Source: Erinaceus europaeus (lineage: Eukaryota > Chordata > Mammalia > Eulipotyphla > Erinaceidae). Taken from it: DNA of 64,000 nucleotides. A program made the translations under genes and the position numbers. The notes beneath the pieces were generated by a model. That model had not been told where the DNA came from and did no database searches. It saw nothing but the letters and a program-made list of their open reading frames with translations. Of this stretch, positions 43,281 through 55,169 are shown one piece after another (within the stretch, counting starts at the first letter, position 1; each line of letters starts with the position of its first letter). The stretch is taken from assembly GCF_950295315.1 (NCBI RefSeq), contig NC_080164.1, positions 111,310,447 to 111,374,446 of the forward strand. Direction: 5' to 3'.

Positions 43281-43431
43281 TGACTCTTCCACAGTCAGAC
43301 GCCACATTTCTTCAGTTATCATACAATGTAGTAGCCAGCTCATCAAGCCAGAGCCTAGCTTCCTTATATTACTCTTCTATAAAGAAGGCCAGAGCTACCT
43401 ATATAGCAATTAGCAGAAATCTCATTTTATT

Positions 43432-43556
43432 GTTTTAAATATTTATTTTATTAAGGAGAGAGAGACCAGAGCACTGCTCAACTCTGGCATGCATAATACC
43501 AGTGATTAAATCTGGCATTCAGGGACCTCAGACATGCAAATCCTGTACAAAGTCTC
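43432..43556 (-). mobile_element. SINE type D-like, reversed
   Basis: A TTTTATTAAGGAGAGAGAGACC tail/body followed by GAGCACTGCTCAACTCTGG and a degraded head near GACCTCAGACATGCAAATCC. Confidence 0.65.
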
Positions 43557-45092
43557 ATTTTAAATGAAGATTGCTAGATTGTCAAACTGGTAGACTCAAC
43601 ATCCTCTAAGGGAGGGTCCTTTGTGTCTGCACTGTAACCTGCTCTCAAAGTGATGCTACACAGACACCACCTTTAAAATGAATCTAGAAGTGAATGCCAG
43701 AGACCTGACATTTCTATTTCACATAATTCTTTCACTTTAGTTCCCTCACTGAGAACAGTCCATATGTTTATGCCATGTTCTACTTCAAGATATTTACAAA
43801 GGAAAATTTTGCCTCTTAAACAGATTCTCTATTCATATGTGAAAAAAAAAAGTCTTTAGGATCACTAAGCATGACAAAATGAGAGTAAGATAAGTGAATA
43901 AGTGTGAATGATAAGAAAACTGATAAGAAAAGTTATACAGCCTTAGGCTAACTCTACAAATTTATTAGATGAAATATGTTTTTGTTGTATATTCAATTAT
44001 TTGTATTAGACATCTGTGTAAAGTGGAGGTTAGATGAAATGTGCAAAGTTTACATCTTGAATACTTGTAATATATTGTGTTTCACTTTGAAAGCACCAAC
44101 ATTAATTTCCTCAAATCTACATAGATTTGAGAGCAAACATGCTATGTTCATGATTTTTGATTCTTGGTTATTTACTAAGTCATTCAAACTATGTCAATTA
44201 GATAAGACAGTTGTTACATGACAACAGAAGTAATCATCCCTATAACAATTCTGATTTATCTAATATAAAATGAAGTCATATTTGACCCAGCAGCATCTGA
44301 AATGATGTCTCTTGCAGTATCCTTGGTAACTTTCTACCTGAGGAAAGTATAGTTATACTTATGTGCTATATATAGTTAAGCATTACCAAATTATAAGTGA
44401 ACACATATGCAAAGGAACAACTCCTATTGTTTGACCTGCTTAGTCCCAAATGATTTCTGCACAATTTCTACATCAAATATGTCTTCTATTAAAAAAAATT
44501 AGGCTGCCCTACTTTGGAAATACAGATACAGGACATGAACCTGTATCTTAAACTATAAAAAGAAATGTTGATTTTTGTCCCAATTTAAATCCAGCCTTAT
44601 CACTAGGGAAAATGGTAGAAAACAAATAATATGCAACTTATCCACTTCATAGTTGGCATAAATTGCACAACTATAGAGTTACTGAATTTTGGTTGGTGGA
44701 AAAATATCACAAGAATTCAAGTGAACTTAAACTGGTAGTTTTTGCTCCTTCTGAATCCACCCATAATTACATAAAGTAAGTTTCTTTTGTATGCAACTGA
44801 GGAAAAGAAATCCAAGTTTGCCACTACTTCATGTAAATTTTACTAAGAGTTTTAGCTTTTGTATTACATGTATATCCTGAGTCAATATGAATTTGATTCT
44901 ATACTTTGCTCTTGATAAAGGAAAAAGAACTACGATTAGCTTAGCCTAGATTTTAACGACGAAATATCTAGTAAAATAAAAGGGCTTCTATTGTACTCAT
45001 TGTGTACTAGATGTAACACTTGTCTTATGCCCACTAGATCATCAGATCTCCCATGTAAGGAAATATTTCCCTATTCCATAAATTAAGGAAAT
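43557..45092. other. Unique sequence, 1.5 kb, repeat-poor
   Basis: One of the longest stretches with no repeat I recognise. ORFs are short and A/T-driven. Nothing resembles an exon, RNA gene or CpG island. Confidence 0.55.
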
Positions 45093-45304
45093 TAGAGCCA
45101 GGTGGTGGTGCACCTGGTTGAGTGCACATGTTACAATGAACAAGGACCCGGATTTGAGCCCCTGTTCCCCACCTGCAGGGGAAAGCTTTGCAGGTGGGGA
45201 AGCAGAGCTGCTAGTGTCTCTCTGTCTCTTTCCCTCTCTAGTTCCCCCTTTCCTCTCAATTTCTGGCTGTCTCTATCCAATAAATAAACAGAGATTAAAA
45301 AATT
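45093..45304 (+). mobile_element. SINE type B, well preserved
   Basis: Head GAGCCAGGTGGTGGTGCACC, TGAACAAGGACCCGGATTTGAG, the CCCCACCTGCAGGGGAAAGC core, body, and a CCAATAAATAAACAGAG tail. Confidence 0.93.
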
Positions 45305-46281
45305 ATAAATAAAATTAACTAAGAAAACATCTAGATAAACATGAAGAGACAAAGTCTAAAGCCTTTCAGTAAGGATCCATAATTTGTGCTCATACCCACT
45401 AGTCTATTTGGCCTTCCATAATCCCATGACATTGTCAAGTAAGTATACCACACATGATTGTTGAGTTCCTTACTGCCATAAGGTAAGGGGAATGATAGGG
45501 AAACAATGACCACTTCAGAAGTTGCTTGGTGAAAATTCTACCAACTGGAAGAACCAAAGATATCATATTTTAAAAGCAGAGATCCCAGGGAAAATGGCTT
45601 AAGATTTTCACATGTTGGAAGGGAAGAGTGGTAGAAGAGACTTTCCCACATTATAATATCACTGAAATCAATGTTTTAATCTTCTTCCTATGAATTCTCA
45701 TAATTTGATCTAGACTTTTAAATATCAGAAAATATTGCTTGCACATACATGTAGTCTCATATACCACTTTATGGTGTTGAGGTCATACTATCAATTTTTA
45801 ATTGTTTAAAAACATATGCATGAAATAGAGTATTTTCTAGCTTCTATAGAATTCTTCAATATCTGCTTTGGGGTTAAGCCTATTTGACATTGTTAGTTAA
45901 CCACTAACTGAGCTATCTGCTCAGCCCCCAGTATTTATTTATAATTAAAAGATCTATTAGAGCCATGGAAGAATAAGGGAGAAAAAGCAAATTGATGAGT
46001 GTCTTCAAATAATTAAATGAGATTCAAAGTAAATGTTGAAAAGTGAGGATGAATTTTAAAGGTGTGTAACTCTTGTTTATCAAAGCTAATAGAAAAAGAA
46101 GGATGACTCTGGATGGGGCACAGAGGATTGACCAGAAAGCTAAACTGGAGCTGAAACTTTCAAGGGACTTGGACTTTACATAACTGCATACTAAAAGTAT
46201 TTTCCATTGGATTTTGAATTTTCATCCTGCTACTGTATTCTTATGCAGTGCTTCAAATGTTTATACTTTTTATCTACTGTT
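45305..46281. other. Unique sequence
   Basis: Mostly unassigned. A TGAGCTATCTGCTCAGCCCC segment at about 45,909-45,928 may be the reversed head of an eroded SINE. Confidence 0.5.
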
Positions 46282-46299
46282 AGAAAATAAAGTGTTAGG

Positions 46300-46508
46300 G
46301 AGGGCTGGATGGTGGCACACCTGGTTGAGGACACATGCTACCAAGTGCAAGGACCCAGGTTCGAGCTCCTGGTCCCCACCTGCAGGGGGAAAGCTTCAGA
46401 AGTGGTGAAGCAGGGTTACAGGTGTCTCTGTAGCTCTCTATCTCCCCCTTTCCTCTTGATTTTTTCTTTATCTATCCAATAAATAAAAATAATTATTTAA
46501 AAATTAGA
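46300..46508 (+). mobile_element. SINE type B with 18-bp TSD
   Basis: Head GAGGGCTGGATGGTGGCACACC, B-box-like GGTTCGAGCTCC, core and CCAATAAATAAAAAT tail. AGAAAATAAAGTGTTAGG (46,282-46,299) and AGAAAATACAGTGTTAGG (46,509-46,526) differ at one base. Confidence 0.95.
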
Positions 46509-46526
46509 AGAAAATACAGTGTTAGG

Positions 46527-47814
46527 AATAAAAAACAAAGATACATGAGATTAAACTCACATTTTTAGTAGTGTTAACTACTTAACAGAAGATAATGATA
46601 ACTTTAGAATGTAGTTTGACAGCTTACTCTAAATATACACAGTAATAATTTTACTAAATTATATATTGTTTTTGGAGGATGTTCTTTTCTTCCATTTTTT
46701 AGAGGGTGAAATAGTGTATCTATTAAAGGAGGTATGTCAATATAGGATCTTAAAATGTACTTTAAACGAAGTGTACTGGTCATTGCACTGAATTTATAAA
46801 AGAGTCTGTTGGTATTAGATGTTATATTCAGTTTTGTTTTGTTCAGCTATGCTTTAATTTTTAGAGCCCAAGGAAAAAAATGGATTTGAAGCATCAACTT
46901 TTCATAGGATAATACTGTGCACTGTGTCAAATTAGTAACGGAGAAAGTTAACAAAGAGAAAAACCTTAATAGCATTTTAATGGTATATTCTGATAATGAC
47001 CTGATCAGCATTTTACCCGAACTTATGCTTTGAGTAGGGCATTAGGCTTTGTGCATGAAAGACTTGAGAAATTTTCTCCATTGAAGACCACAAGTAAAGT
47101 CTGTGCTTAGCAACTCTTCCTGAATTCCAACAGAATGCCCTTTAGTGACATACCTTTGTGCAAGTTCTTATTTCATTGTCTTTCCTTTTACCTCCCTCCA
47201 AGACACATATTTAACAAAATAAAATGACAGTAATCTCTTTAACAAGGATTACTTAGGAACCATAATAAACAAGAGGCTACAAACTCATCCCTTTTGAAAG
47301 TTTGGTCTCTTGAAGAAGGGCACTTTTTCATTCATCTGAAGTATGCTAATTCACTGTCTCTTCCTCTCTCTTTTTTCTCCTTTCCTCTTCCCTTTCATAA
47401 AAAATACATGTTATATTTTCTAAAAGTTTGGACTGACCAGGATATAAAATAACTAATAAATATTTCTCCCCAATTCCCTCAAATTCAAGAATATAGATTC
47501 TACTCTCTAGAAACTGTCATTTTTAATAATTTCTTGGTTAACCTTACTGGAGTTTTCGTACATATAAATCTATGTGTATGTATAAACTTTTACATATGCT
47601 GAAAAATCACATACCCTTTTGTGTAGTAATTAATTTATTCATTAGGTAGTGGAGACACACTGCAATTTCTAATAGCTGTATGTAAAGCTCATTGAAAGAA
47701 AAGGTCTTTCATTAAAAAGTTAGCTTAGAGAAATACTCAAGTGTTGCATGTAAAAGGCAGTAGCCTTGAAATTCCCTTTTTATGCAGTTGTTTGTTAAGT
47801 GCTTTTAGTATGAG
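46527..47814. other. Unique sequence, 1.3 kb
   Basis: No repeat, exon or RNA gene recognised. Confidence 0.55.
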
Positions 47815-47818
47815 TTGC

Positions 47819-48333
47819 TTGTAGTATGAGGTGGAAAATTCCTTGCCCCTTCCCCCTTGAATAAACAGGACCTAATCAGTGAAGGCCACCCATTGTTCGA
47901 AGGACACTGCCTGGGGACAAGCCTTATCAAGACCTTTGCACAGACTTTGTGGTGTGCTGTCTATAGGATGGGTGGTCATAGCTGATGGCAGGAGGATGTG
48001 GCAACCCTGCCTGGTTGAATTCTATTGGTTGTGTGATCTTACTATATTTGAAACTAGCCCACGCTTTGCTTTGAATGGATCATGCTTTTGCTAAGTTTGA
48101 AATGATTGGATCTTGTGTTTGCTATAGCCTGTTATTGGATGTAGGTTGATAAGGTGATGTGTTCCCCCTACCTGAATGTAGTCTGAATTCCTATAAATTG
48201 TATGGTTTGAGCCCTGTTCGGGGTCGAACTTGGTAGACTAACACCAGTCACCATCTCGGCCCGGATTGCAATTCGTCAATAAACATCTTTGCTTCCTTGC
48301 AGTGGATGGTGGTTTGATTTATGCTCGCTAACA
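47819..48333 (+). mobile_element. Solo LTR, class I (ERV1-like)
   Basis: A 515-bp block with LTR architecture: U3 with ATTGG/CCAAT-type elements, TATA-like CCTATAAATTG near 48,189, R starting about GAGCCCTGTTCGGGGTC, AATAAA at 48,279-48,284, and a T/G-rich U5 ending CGCTAACA. TTGC flanks it at 47,815-47,818 and 48,334-48,337, fitting the 4-bp duplication of gammaretrovirus-like elements. No primer-binding site, gag or pol follows, so it is a solo LTR left by LTR-LTR recombination. The exact first base (TTGTAG or TGTAG) is uncertain. The ORF at 47,879-48,094 is not retroviral coding sequence that I recognise. Confidence 0.8.
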
Positions 48334-48337
48334 TTGC

Positions 48338-48733
48338 AGCATATAAAGAGATACAGTTATTACTTTAATCAACAAAATCATGCATTTATAAAACTAAATT
48401 ATTACATACAAATACATACTCAAGATATAATATATACTAATGATATAAAGTCAACAATTATAAAAATGTATTCTATGAAAAATATATTATGTCCTCCTAC
48501 TGTTTTCTAATTATGTGGAGTCCTTACAGCAACTGGTTACTGTGAGCAATTTGTACTTTTGTGTATTTTCTTTCTTTCAGATGACAGCATATTTTATGCA
48601 AGACTCTGAAAAATTTCCACACAATATACTTCAAAATATATTTATATTAATAGATAAGGTTCATATTACTTGCTCTAAGAATGCAAGGTACTCTACCGTA
48701 GTAATGTTAGCACAGTTTTAAAAAAATTAAAAA
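48338..48733. other. Unique A/T-rich sequence
   Basis: No repeat recognised. It separates the LTR from the tandem SINE pair. Confidence 0.45.
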
Positions 48734-49026
48734 GGGAGTTGGGCGATAGCACAGCTGGTGAAGCGCACGTGGTACAAAGCACAAGGACACGCTTAAGGAT
48801 CTGGGTTCCAGTCCTGGCTCCTCACCTGCAGGGGAGTCACTTCACAGGCAGTGAAGCAGGTCTGCAGGTGTCTTATTTTTCTCTCCTCATCTCTGTCTTC
48901 CCCTCCTCTCTCCATTTCTCTCTGTCCTATCTAACAACAACGACATCATTAACAACACAATACGACAAGGAAATAACAAGGGCAATAAATGGAAATAAAT
49001 AAATAAATATTTTTAAAAAAATAAAG
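48734..49026 (+). mobile_element. SINE type A, first of a tandem pair
   Basis: Head GGGAGTTGGGCGATAGCACAG, B-box-like GGTTCCAGTCC, core, C/T body, ACAACAACGACATCATTAAC segment, and an AATAAATAAATAAATA tail. Confidence 0.93.
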
Positions 49027-49316
49027 AAGGAAGTCGGGCGGTAGCGCAGGTTAAGCGCAGGTGGCGCAAAGCACAAGGACCAGTGTAAGGATCCCAGTTC
49101 AAGCCCCCGGATCCCCACATGCAGGGGAGTCCCTTAACAGGCAGTGAAGAAGGTCTGCAGGTGTCTATCTTTCTCTCCCCTTCTCTGTCTTCCCCTCCTC
49201 TCTCCATTTCTCTTTTCTATTCAACAACAATGATAATAATAATAACTACAACAATAAAACAATAAGGGCAACAAAAGGGAATTTTTAAATAAATAAATAT
49301 TTTTTAAAACGAAAAA
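49027..49316 (+). mobile_element. SINE type A, second of a tandem pair
   Basis: It starts GGAAGTCGGGCGGTAGCGCAG only a few bases after the tail of the first. Three bases (GGG of CAGCGGGTTAAG) are missing from the head. The rest is typical, with a TAAATAAATATTTTTTAAAA tail. The second probably used the A-rich tail of the first as its target. Confidence 0.92.
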
Positions 49317-49335
49317 AAACTTAAAAAAAATTTAA

Positions 49336-49552
49336 AAGCCCATGTCCAGTGGAAAAAAAAATTATCGAAGACAGACCTTCCACCTTCTGCACCCCATAAT
49401 AATCCTGGGTCCATACTTCCAAAGAGATAAAGAGTAGCAAAGCTTCCAATGGAGGGGATGGGATACAGAATTTTGATAGTGGGAACTGTGTGGAATTGTA
49501 CCCCTCTAATCATATGATCTTGCCAATCATTATTAAATCAATAAATTGTAAA
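49336..49552 (+). mobile_element. L1 3' end, 5'-truncated, older tail type
   Basis: CCCATGTCCAGTGG, CTTCCACCTTCTGCACCCC and GGGAACTGTGTGGAATTGTAC, ending CATTATTAAATCAATAAATTG. Confidence 0.85.
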
Positions 49553-49617
49553 GAAATATTCCCTATTAATGGGCACTGTAATTGTTACCCAGATTTATTG
49601 TTATAGACAAATAGAAC

Positions 49618-49618
<1 letters not shown>

Positions 49619-49672
<54 letters not shown>
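49619..49672 (+). repeat. (TG)n microsatellite
   Basis: About 24 uninterrupted TG units preceded by ATATATG. Confidence 0.98.
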
Positions 49673-49673
<1 letters not shown>

Positions 49674-49835
49674 CATATGCAAACAAAATATATGTCTTAT
49701 TTTGGTTGCCAATAAAATACCCTTGTATAGTATACCTCATGATGTGTACTTTTAAGTTTATTATAGAGTCTTGGGAGTAGAATTACCAGATCATTTTTTT
49801 TAATTGGCAAGGACCTTTGAGAAGGTTGAATTATT

Positions 49836-49928
49836 ATGTGGAAAACTGAGAAATGTTACAAATTTAAAAACTACTATATTTTACTGTTGACTATAAAACA
49901 TTAATCCCCCCAGTAAAGAGGAAAAAAA
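49836..49928 (+). mobile_element. Retroelement 3' end with CCCCAGTAAAG tail
   Basis: The block GGAAAACTGAGAAATGTTAC to AAACATTAATCCCCCCAGTAAAG matches 42,375-42,445. It is strongly truncated and of the same uncertain family. Confidence 0.55.
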
Positions 49929-49929
49929 T

Positions 49930-51383
49930 AATTTTATTTTATTAGATTCTACAAGAATTTTTAGAAAACAAAAGTTAAAAGTCAGTGGTGTTTTTTTGCT
50001 AGAAAACTATAAATGAATCATTTTCTTTGCCTCCTAATAAAAAGTGATAACAAATAATGACAAATATTGATGTAAATGTGAAATCATATGATTTATTTAC
50101 TTTTCTTTCTTTGAAGGCAAATGACTTGACCATGATTTCTGTCCATCTGTATATCTTTTTTGTTGTGTTAATAATTTCTAACTATGCTTTCATCCATGGT
50201 CCAATAGCAATTACATAATTTTATTATTCATGTCAATAATTTGTATATTAGAATTTATTCTTATCATAAATTTGTAAAATGTTTAAAAATATCTTATCAT
50301 CTCCATTAATGGTTATGATTTTCTTGCCTTCTTTTATGTGTTTTTTTCTCTTTATAACTCAACTACCTAACTGGCATATAGATATACATTATGTATACAA
50401 TTAATTTGATGTTTTTGTGTATTTTAGAATCTATACAATGAACAATTAGAACATTTCCAATTAGCATTAGTGTGCTTCCAATTTGACACTGTCCTAGTCC
50501 ATCATCCATGGATTCTAACTGAGCATACAATGTTTCCTTTCACCTGTCAACATTCTAGTTCTGTAACATTTTATTCACCTGGTTGTTTATTTTGAATATA
50601 TTAAAAAAGGACTTTCTCCACTTTGCTAATCATCTCATTTCCAAACCATTCTAAGGTCTATCATTTTCTTACTACTGCCTCTTTGTATTCCTGATTATTC
50701 TGCAACTACATCTGTGCTGTTATTCTAGCTCCATGCTGAAAGAATCCATTTTTTACGCTAATTATTTTGTGTATCTTATTTATCGATTGCTTGGTTTACT
50801 AAAGTTTATGTTCTAGATTGTGCTTATTAGCTCATATAAAATATACCCTTGAATTTTGAAGTGTTCAGAAACTTTTTTTCTGTAGCTTTGGTACTTCTGT
50901 GGATTCTTAGCTGGCTATAAAATCACCAGATCAAATCTTTAGAAATTTCTGACTAACGCTCTGAATTCTCAAACTGAATCTCATTAGGAATAAGTGTAAT
51001 GTCAACATAATTTATTCCCTCAGATGACTGAAGATAGTTGACAGCATCCCCAGCAAAATTACTTAATGCTGGTTGTTTTGTTTGTCTGCTTGTTTGTTTG
51101 TTTCTGACCTTGGACTTGAAACATATATACAGTATGTTTGTATATAAGCAGTATGTTTGTTTCCTTATTTGAATTTTTCTTTGTAGCTTTTATTTTGCTT
51201 TCTTTGACAGAAATGCTGAATTAATGATCAAGCACTTAGGAAGTCATTGTTTTGATTTCACTCTGAAGTTTTATATAGTTTATGAGTGTAGTTGTATTCC
51301 TTTCAGCTTTAATCTTCCTCAGCCACCAGAGGTTGGCAGCTTTGCATAGTCACTTTCTAGATGTTTTCACCAGCAGACAGGGG
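49930..51383. other. Unique sequence, about 1.45 kb
   Basis: A/T-rich; no repeat family recognised with confidence, though parts may be an ancient minus-strand L1. A (TTTG)n patch lies near 51,085-51,104. Confidence 0.5.
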
Positions 51384-51530
51384 CTGAGGTTTGGGGCCAT
51401 CTATGGAGAAGGGTAGGGATAAGAGTAAGTAGCAGACACCTGTTATGCAAAAATGGGAAACCTTACACATGTATAGACAAACATGTTATATCTCCTTAAT
51501 CCCCCAATAAAAAAATAAATCTTTAAAAAA
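51384..51530 (+). mobile_element. Retroelement 3' end with CCCCCAATAAA tail
   Basis: ATGGGAAACCTTACACATG and ATCTCCTTAATCCCCCAATAAA resemble the tails at 42,312 and 49,836 but are more diverged. Confidence 0.45.
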
Positions 51531-51534
51531 TATA

Positions 51535-51737
51535 ATCTTTGACCTGCCAATGCCCATGTTCAGCAGGGAAGCAATTACAGAAGCCAGACCTTCTACCTTC
51601 TGCATCATAGAGAAGCTATCAGGGGAAGGGATGGGATATGGAGTTCTGGTGGTGGGAAATGTATGGAGTTGTACCCCTCTTATCCTATGGTTTTTGTCAG
51701 TGTTTCTTTTTTATAAATAACATTTTTTAAAAAAGGG
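51535..51737 (+). mobile_element. L1 3' end, 5'-truncated
   Basis: CCAATGCCCATGTTCAGCAGG through GTTCTGGTGGTGGGAAATG and a TTTTTATAAATAACATTTTTT end. About 60 bp between CTTCTGCATC and AGAGAAGCTATC are deleted. Confidence 0.9.
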
Positions 51738-51773
51738 AAAAAAAGCAAATAATAAATATCTGCAAAGAATCAT

Positions 51774-51818
<45 letters not shown>

Positions 51819-51820
51819 AT
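51774..51820 (+). repeat. (CA)n(TA)n microsatellite
   Basis: About 13 CA units followed by about 9 TA units. Confidence 0.97.
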
Positions 51821-51976
51821 CTTTTGGGGTATTTTAGATAGAAACACAGAGACAAAGAAAATAAAGAATTTTCAGCATCAATGCTTCCTTCTCTGCTGTA
51901 GGGACTGGGATTGAGCCTGAGTCAGGCACAGGGCAAGGCAGTGTGCTATCCAAGTGAGTTATTTTGCCTGCCCTAA
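51821..51976 (-). mobile_element. Eroded SINE, reversed
   Basis: AGATAGAAACACAGAGACAAAG body, then TAGGGACTGGGATTGAGCC and a reverse head near GTGTGCTATCCAAGTGAG. The order fits a reversed tRNA-derived SINE; the type is uncertain. Confidence 0.5.
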
Positions 51977-52219
51977 CCTATTCTACTAAGCTTGTTTCCA
52001 GGTAGAAGCCATTCAGAATCAGCCAGTTTAGCTTTCTGATGTCCCCAACATTGTTACCTTCCCTGCTCAAGACTTACTACAGTCTTTATAGATTTGTGCT
52101 CTAACTAGTAGTCACAACACATCAGAACCAGCTTACAGATGGCTTCATATAGCTGGCTGGCATGCATGTGCTTTTCAGGTCTTCCTCCTGCCACCATCCT
52201 TGAAACAAATAGGACTTTG

Positions 52220-53760
52220 CTTTATGTCCATTTCTTTATAGCTACAAGATAAAGAGATATTGATTCCATCATTTTTGTGGTTGTAACTGTTTGATATTCA
52301 TGCATATGTCTTTTTACTGACAAGTTTTCATTTCTCTTAGATAGATATCTAGAATTGCGTCTTAGGGTTGTATAGCACATATATGTTTAGCTTTATAAGA
52401 AAGTGTCAAATAGTTTTCCAAAGCAGTTGTGCCATTTTACCTGGTAATGTGTAAGTGTTCCAGTGGCTACATATTATCAGCTAGTCTTGATATTGGTCTT
52501 TCTAATGGGTATTAGTGCCATACTATTTTTTTTTTTTAAATTCAAGTCACTTTGTTTCACTATTTATTTTTCATTTTTATGGACTTATTAGATAGAAACA
52601 GAGAGCAACTGAGAAGAATGGAGGAGAGAGAAAGGGAAAGAGAGAGATGTGTGCAGCCCTGCTTCACCACTCATGAAGTTGTGAAGTTTTCCCCTTCAGA
52701 TTGGCACTGTGAACCCAGGTTCTTACACATTGTAACATGTACACTTAACCAGCTTTGCCATGCGTGCCCTGCCCCAAACTATGGTTTTGATTTACATTTT
52801 TCTATGATGAGTGGTATGGTAAACATAATTTCATGTTCATATTGGTTATTTGAATGTATTTTATTGAGACATTTGTGTTAGTATTTGGTTAATGCATTAT
52901 TCGTGTTTCCAATACAATGCCTATGTCAGAAACTATAGGCAATATTTTATCCCTATATATGGTTTGCACTTTCGTTTTCTTATAGGTTTCTATCTTAGGA
53001 CGAGCAGAAAAATTTAATTTTGGAGCATAATAGTTCCACTTTTTCTTGTATAGTTTATGCTTTGTTTTTTTGTGTGTTCTGCCCATGGTATCTCCACCTA
53101 CCAAAGGCTACAAAGTTCTTCTATGTTTTCTTCTAGAAACTCCATCATTTTAGATCTTAAACCCAGTTCTGTGATTCCCTCTATTACGTGAAGTCATTAC
53201 TGTTTTTCTTATAAATAGCTACTTGTTTCAGACCATTTTTAATGAAAAAAAAAGATTATTTCCCTACTATCATCCTTAATTCAGATAGATTGATCCAGTA
53301 TGTGAGAGTTCATTTCTGAACTATATACTTGGTTTGCTTAATTTATATGCATGTCTTGTGCCCAAACTGTAGTCCTGATAGCTTCAGCAATATAATACAT
53401 ATTGAAACTAAGTGTTATGAATTATCTTATTCTTTCTCAAAATTGCTTGACTATTTCAGCTTCTTGGTACTCCAATATATTTATTTAGTATCAACTTGTC
53501 AACAGGAAAGCCTGCAGGGTTTTTTATGTGGGTTGCACTGAATCTATAAATGAAGAGAAGATTAACATCCTAACAATGAGTTACTAATTTATAAACAAGC
53601 CATATTTCTCTTTTTAGGGCTTTTAAAATTTCAGCATTATTTTATAATTTTCAATGTACAATTCTTTTAAATACTAAAATTTTTTCTTAAGTGTTTTTAT
53701 TATCTGAATGCTTAAATTCTCCCAAGTTCTTCTCTAAGTGAGTAACAAACCTTTAGAAAA
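52220..53760 (-). mobile_element. Ancient minus-strand L1 (ORF2 end and 3' side)
   Basis: The minus-strand order and the blocks near 52,395-52,515 and 52,900-53,100 (TTATAGGTTTCTATCTTAGG and neighbours) fit an old L1M-type element. All reading frames are destroyed. A type B SINE interrupts it at 52,535-52,776. The limits are approximate. Confidence 0.55.
52535..52776 (-). mobile_element. SINE type B, reversed, inside old L1
   Basis: T-run tail, AGATAGAAACAGAGAGCAACTG body, TGTGCAGCCCTGCTTCACC, and head ending CGTGCCCTGCCCC. A small duplication (GAAGTTGTGAAGTT) is present in the core. Confidence 0.9.
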
Positions 53761-53765
53761 AAAAA

Positions 53766-54075
53766 CATGGTATCCATGTCCTGGAACTTCACCTCCCCAG
53801 AGCCCTACCCTACTAGAAAAAGACAGAAACAGACTGAGGGTATGGATCAACCTGCTAACATTCATGCTCAGTGGAGAAGCAATTACAGAAGCCAGATTTT
53901 CCACCTTCTGCTTCCAATAAAGAATGTTGGTCCATACTCCCAGAGGGATAAAGAATAGGGAATCTTCACATGGAGGGGATGGGACTCGGAACTCTGGTGG
54001 AGGGAATTATATGGAAGTATGCCCCTATAATCTTACAATATTGTTCATCATTATTAAATCACTAAAAAATTTATC
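53766..54075 (+). mobile_element. L1 3' end, 5'-truncated, older tail type
   Basis: Begins TGGTATCCATGTCCTGG and contains TTCCACCTTCTGCTTCC and CTCTGGTGGAGGGAATTATATG. It ends CATTATTAAATCACTAAAAA. Confidence 0.85.
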
Positions 54076-54239
54076 TATTTACTGATTGCTCAATTTGTTG
54101 GTGTACTATGTGATGTTTGCCACTGCATCAATTTTCAAACTCTAGTGTTATATAAAAATTGTTAAACCTAACATTTATGTATTCCGTGTTTTATTTAATC
54201 AAAAATAAGTTATAGGAAGCAATTAATTGGTAAGCTGAG

Positions 54240-54446
54240 ATTATTTTTAATATATATTAATATTGGATAGTGGAAGAATTTGAAAGGGGAGGGTCAGAGA
54301 TTGAGAAGGAGAGAAACAAAGGCCTGCAGCCCTGCTTCACCACTTTGTGAAGCTTTCCCGTGCAGGTGGGAAATGGAAGCTTGAATCTGGGCCTTTGTGC
54401 ACTGTAATGTGTGTGCTCAATCAGGTGCACTGACACATGGCCAGCA
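54240..54446 (-). mobile_element. SINE type B, reversed
   Basis: ATTATTTTTAATATATATTA tail, A/G body, GGCCTGCAGCCCTGCTTCACC, CCCGTGCAGGTGGGAAATGG, head ending CACATGGCCAGC. Confidence 0.9.
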
Positions 54447-55161
54447 GAGATTCTTTATGCAGTGACACTGATATTTAAAAGACAGGCTAATGGAAGAAGA
54501 TATATTTATAAATTATAATTTACAAGGTTACATGGAAGAACTTAAGTGTGGAATTATACTGGGTATGTTACTAAACGCTTTCTGTGAATGATAGTAATTA
54601 ATTCTCATAGTCATATGCTAAGTATATCTGTTATACACATTATGGTCATTTTATACCTGAAGTCAGAGCTACAAATTCAGCATCACATGGGCCAGTAACT
54701 GCTCAAACAATAGTCAGCCCAACCTATCACATCTTAATCTGAAGTACAGGATTCTTTAAGTCACTAGAACACATGGTTTCTTATATTTAAATACAAGTTC
54801 CAATGCACAGTCTCAAATGTAGTTAGATGTATTACAACAACCTCATGCTAAGATAATAAAAAATAAAAACTATGTAAAACATGGGCCAAAGTCAGGTAAC
54901 TGGTAAGCAATGAATTCACACCTTCACAGCCTAACTTCAAGGCGCATTACTCATGTCTTCATCACTAAGCTACAAAGCCACACACCATCGGGCATGTTAT
55001 GACAGAGCTTACCCTGTGTCACACAAACTGAAGAGGAGGATGTAAACCCAGTTGTGACTAGAAAACCAGAACATGAGCATGCTAGGGACTCAAAACCAAT
55101 TTATACAGGCTATAGGCATGAAACACTCATACAAGTGAATGGCAAATAGGAAAAAAAAAAA
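54447..55161. other. Unique sequence
   Basis: No feature recognised. It ends in an A16 run (55,151-55,166) where the twin-primed L1 inserted. Confidence 0.5.
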
Positions 55162-55169
55162 AAAAAGAC

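Noticed and set aside
47879..48094. 71-residue ORF at the start of the ERV1-like LTR
   Set aside because: It lies in U3 of a solo LTR and has no recognisable retroviral protein feature.
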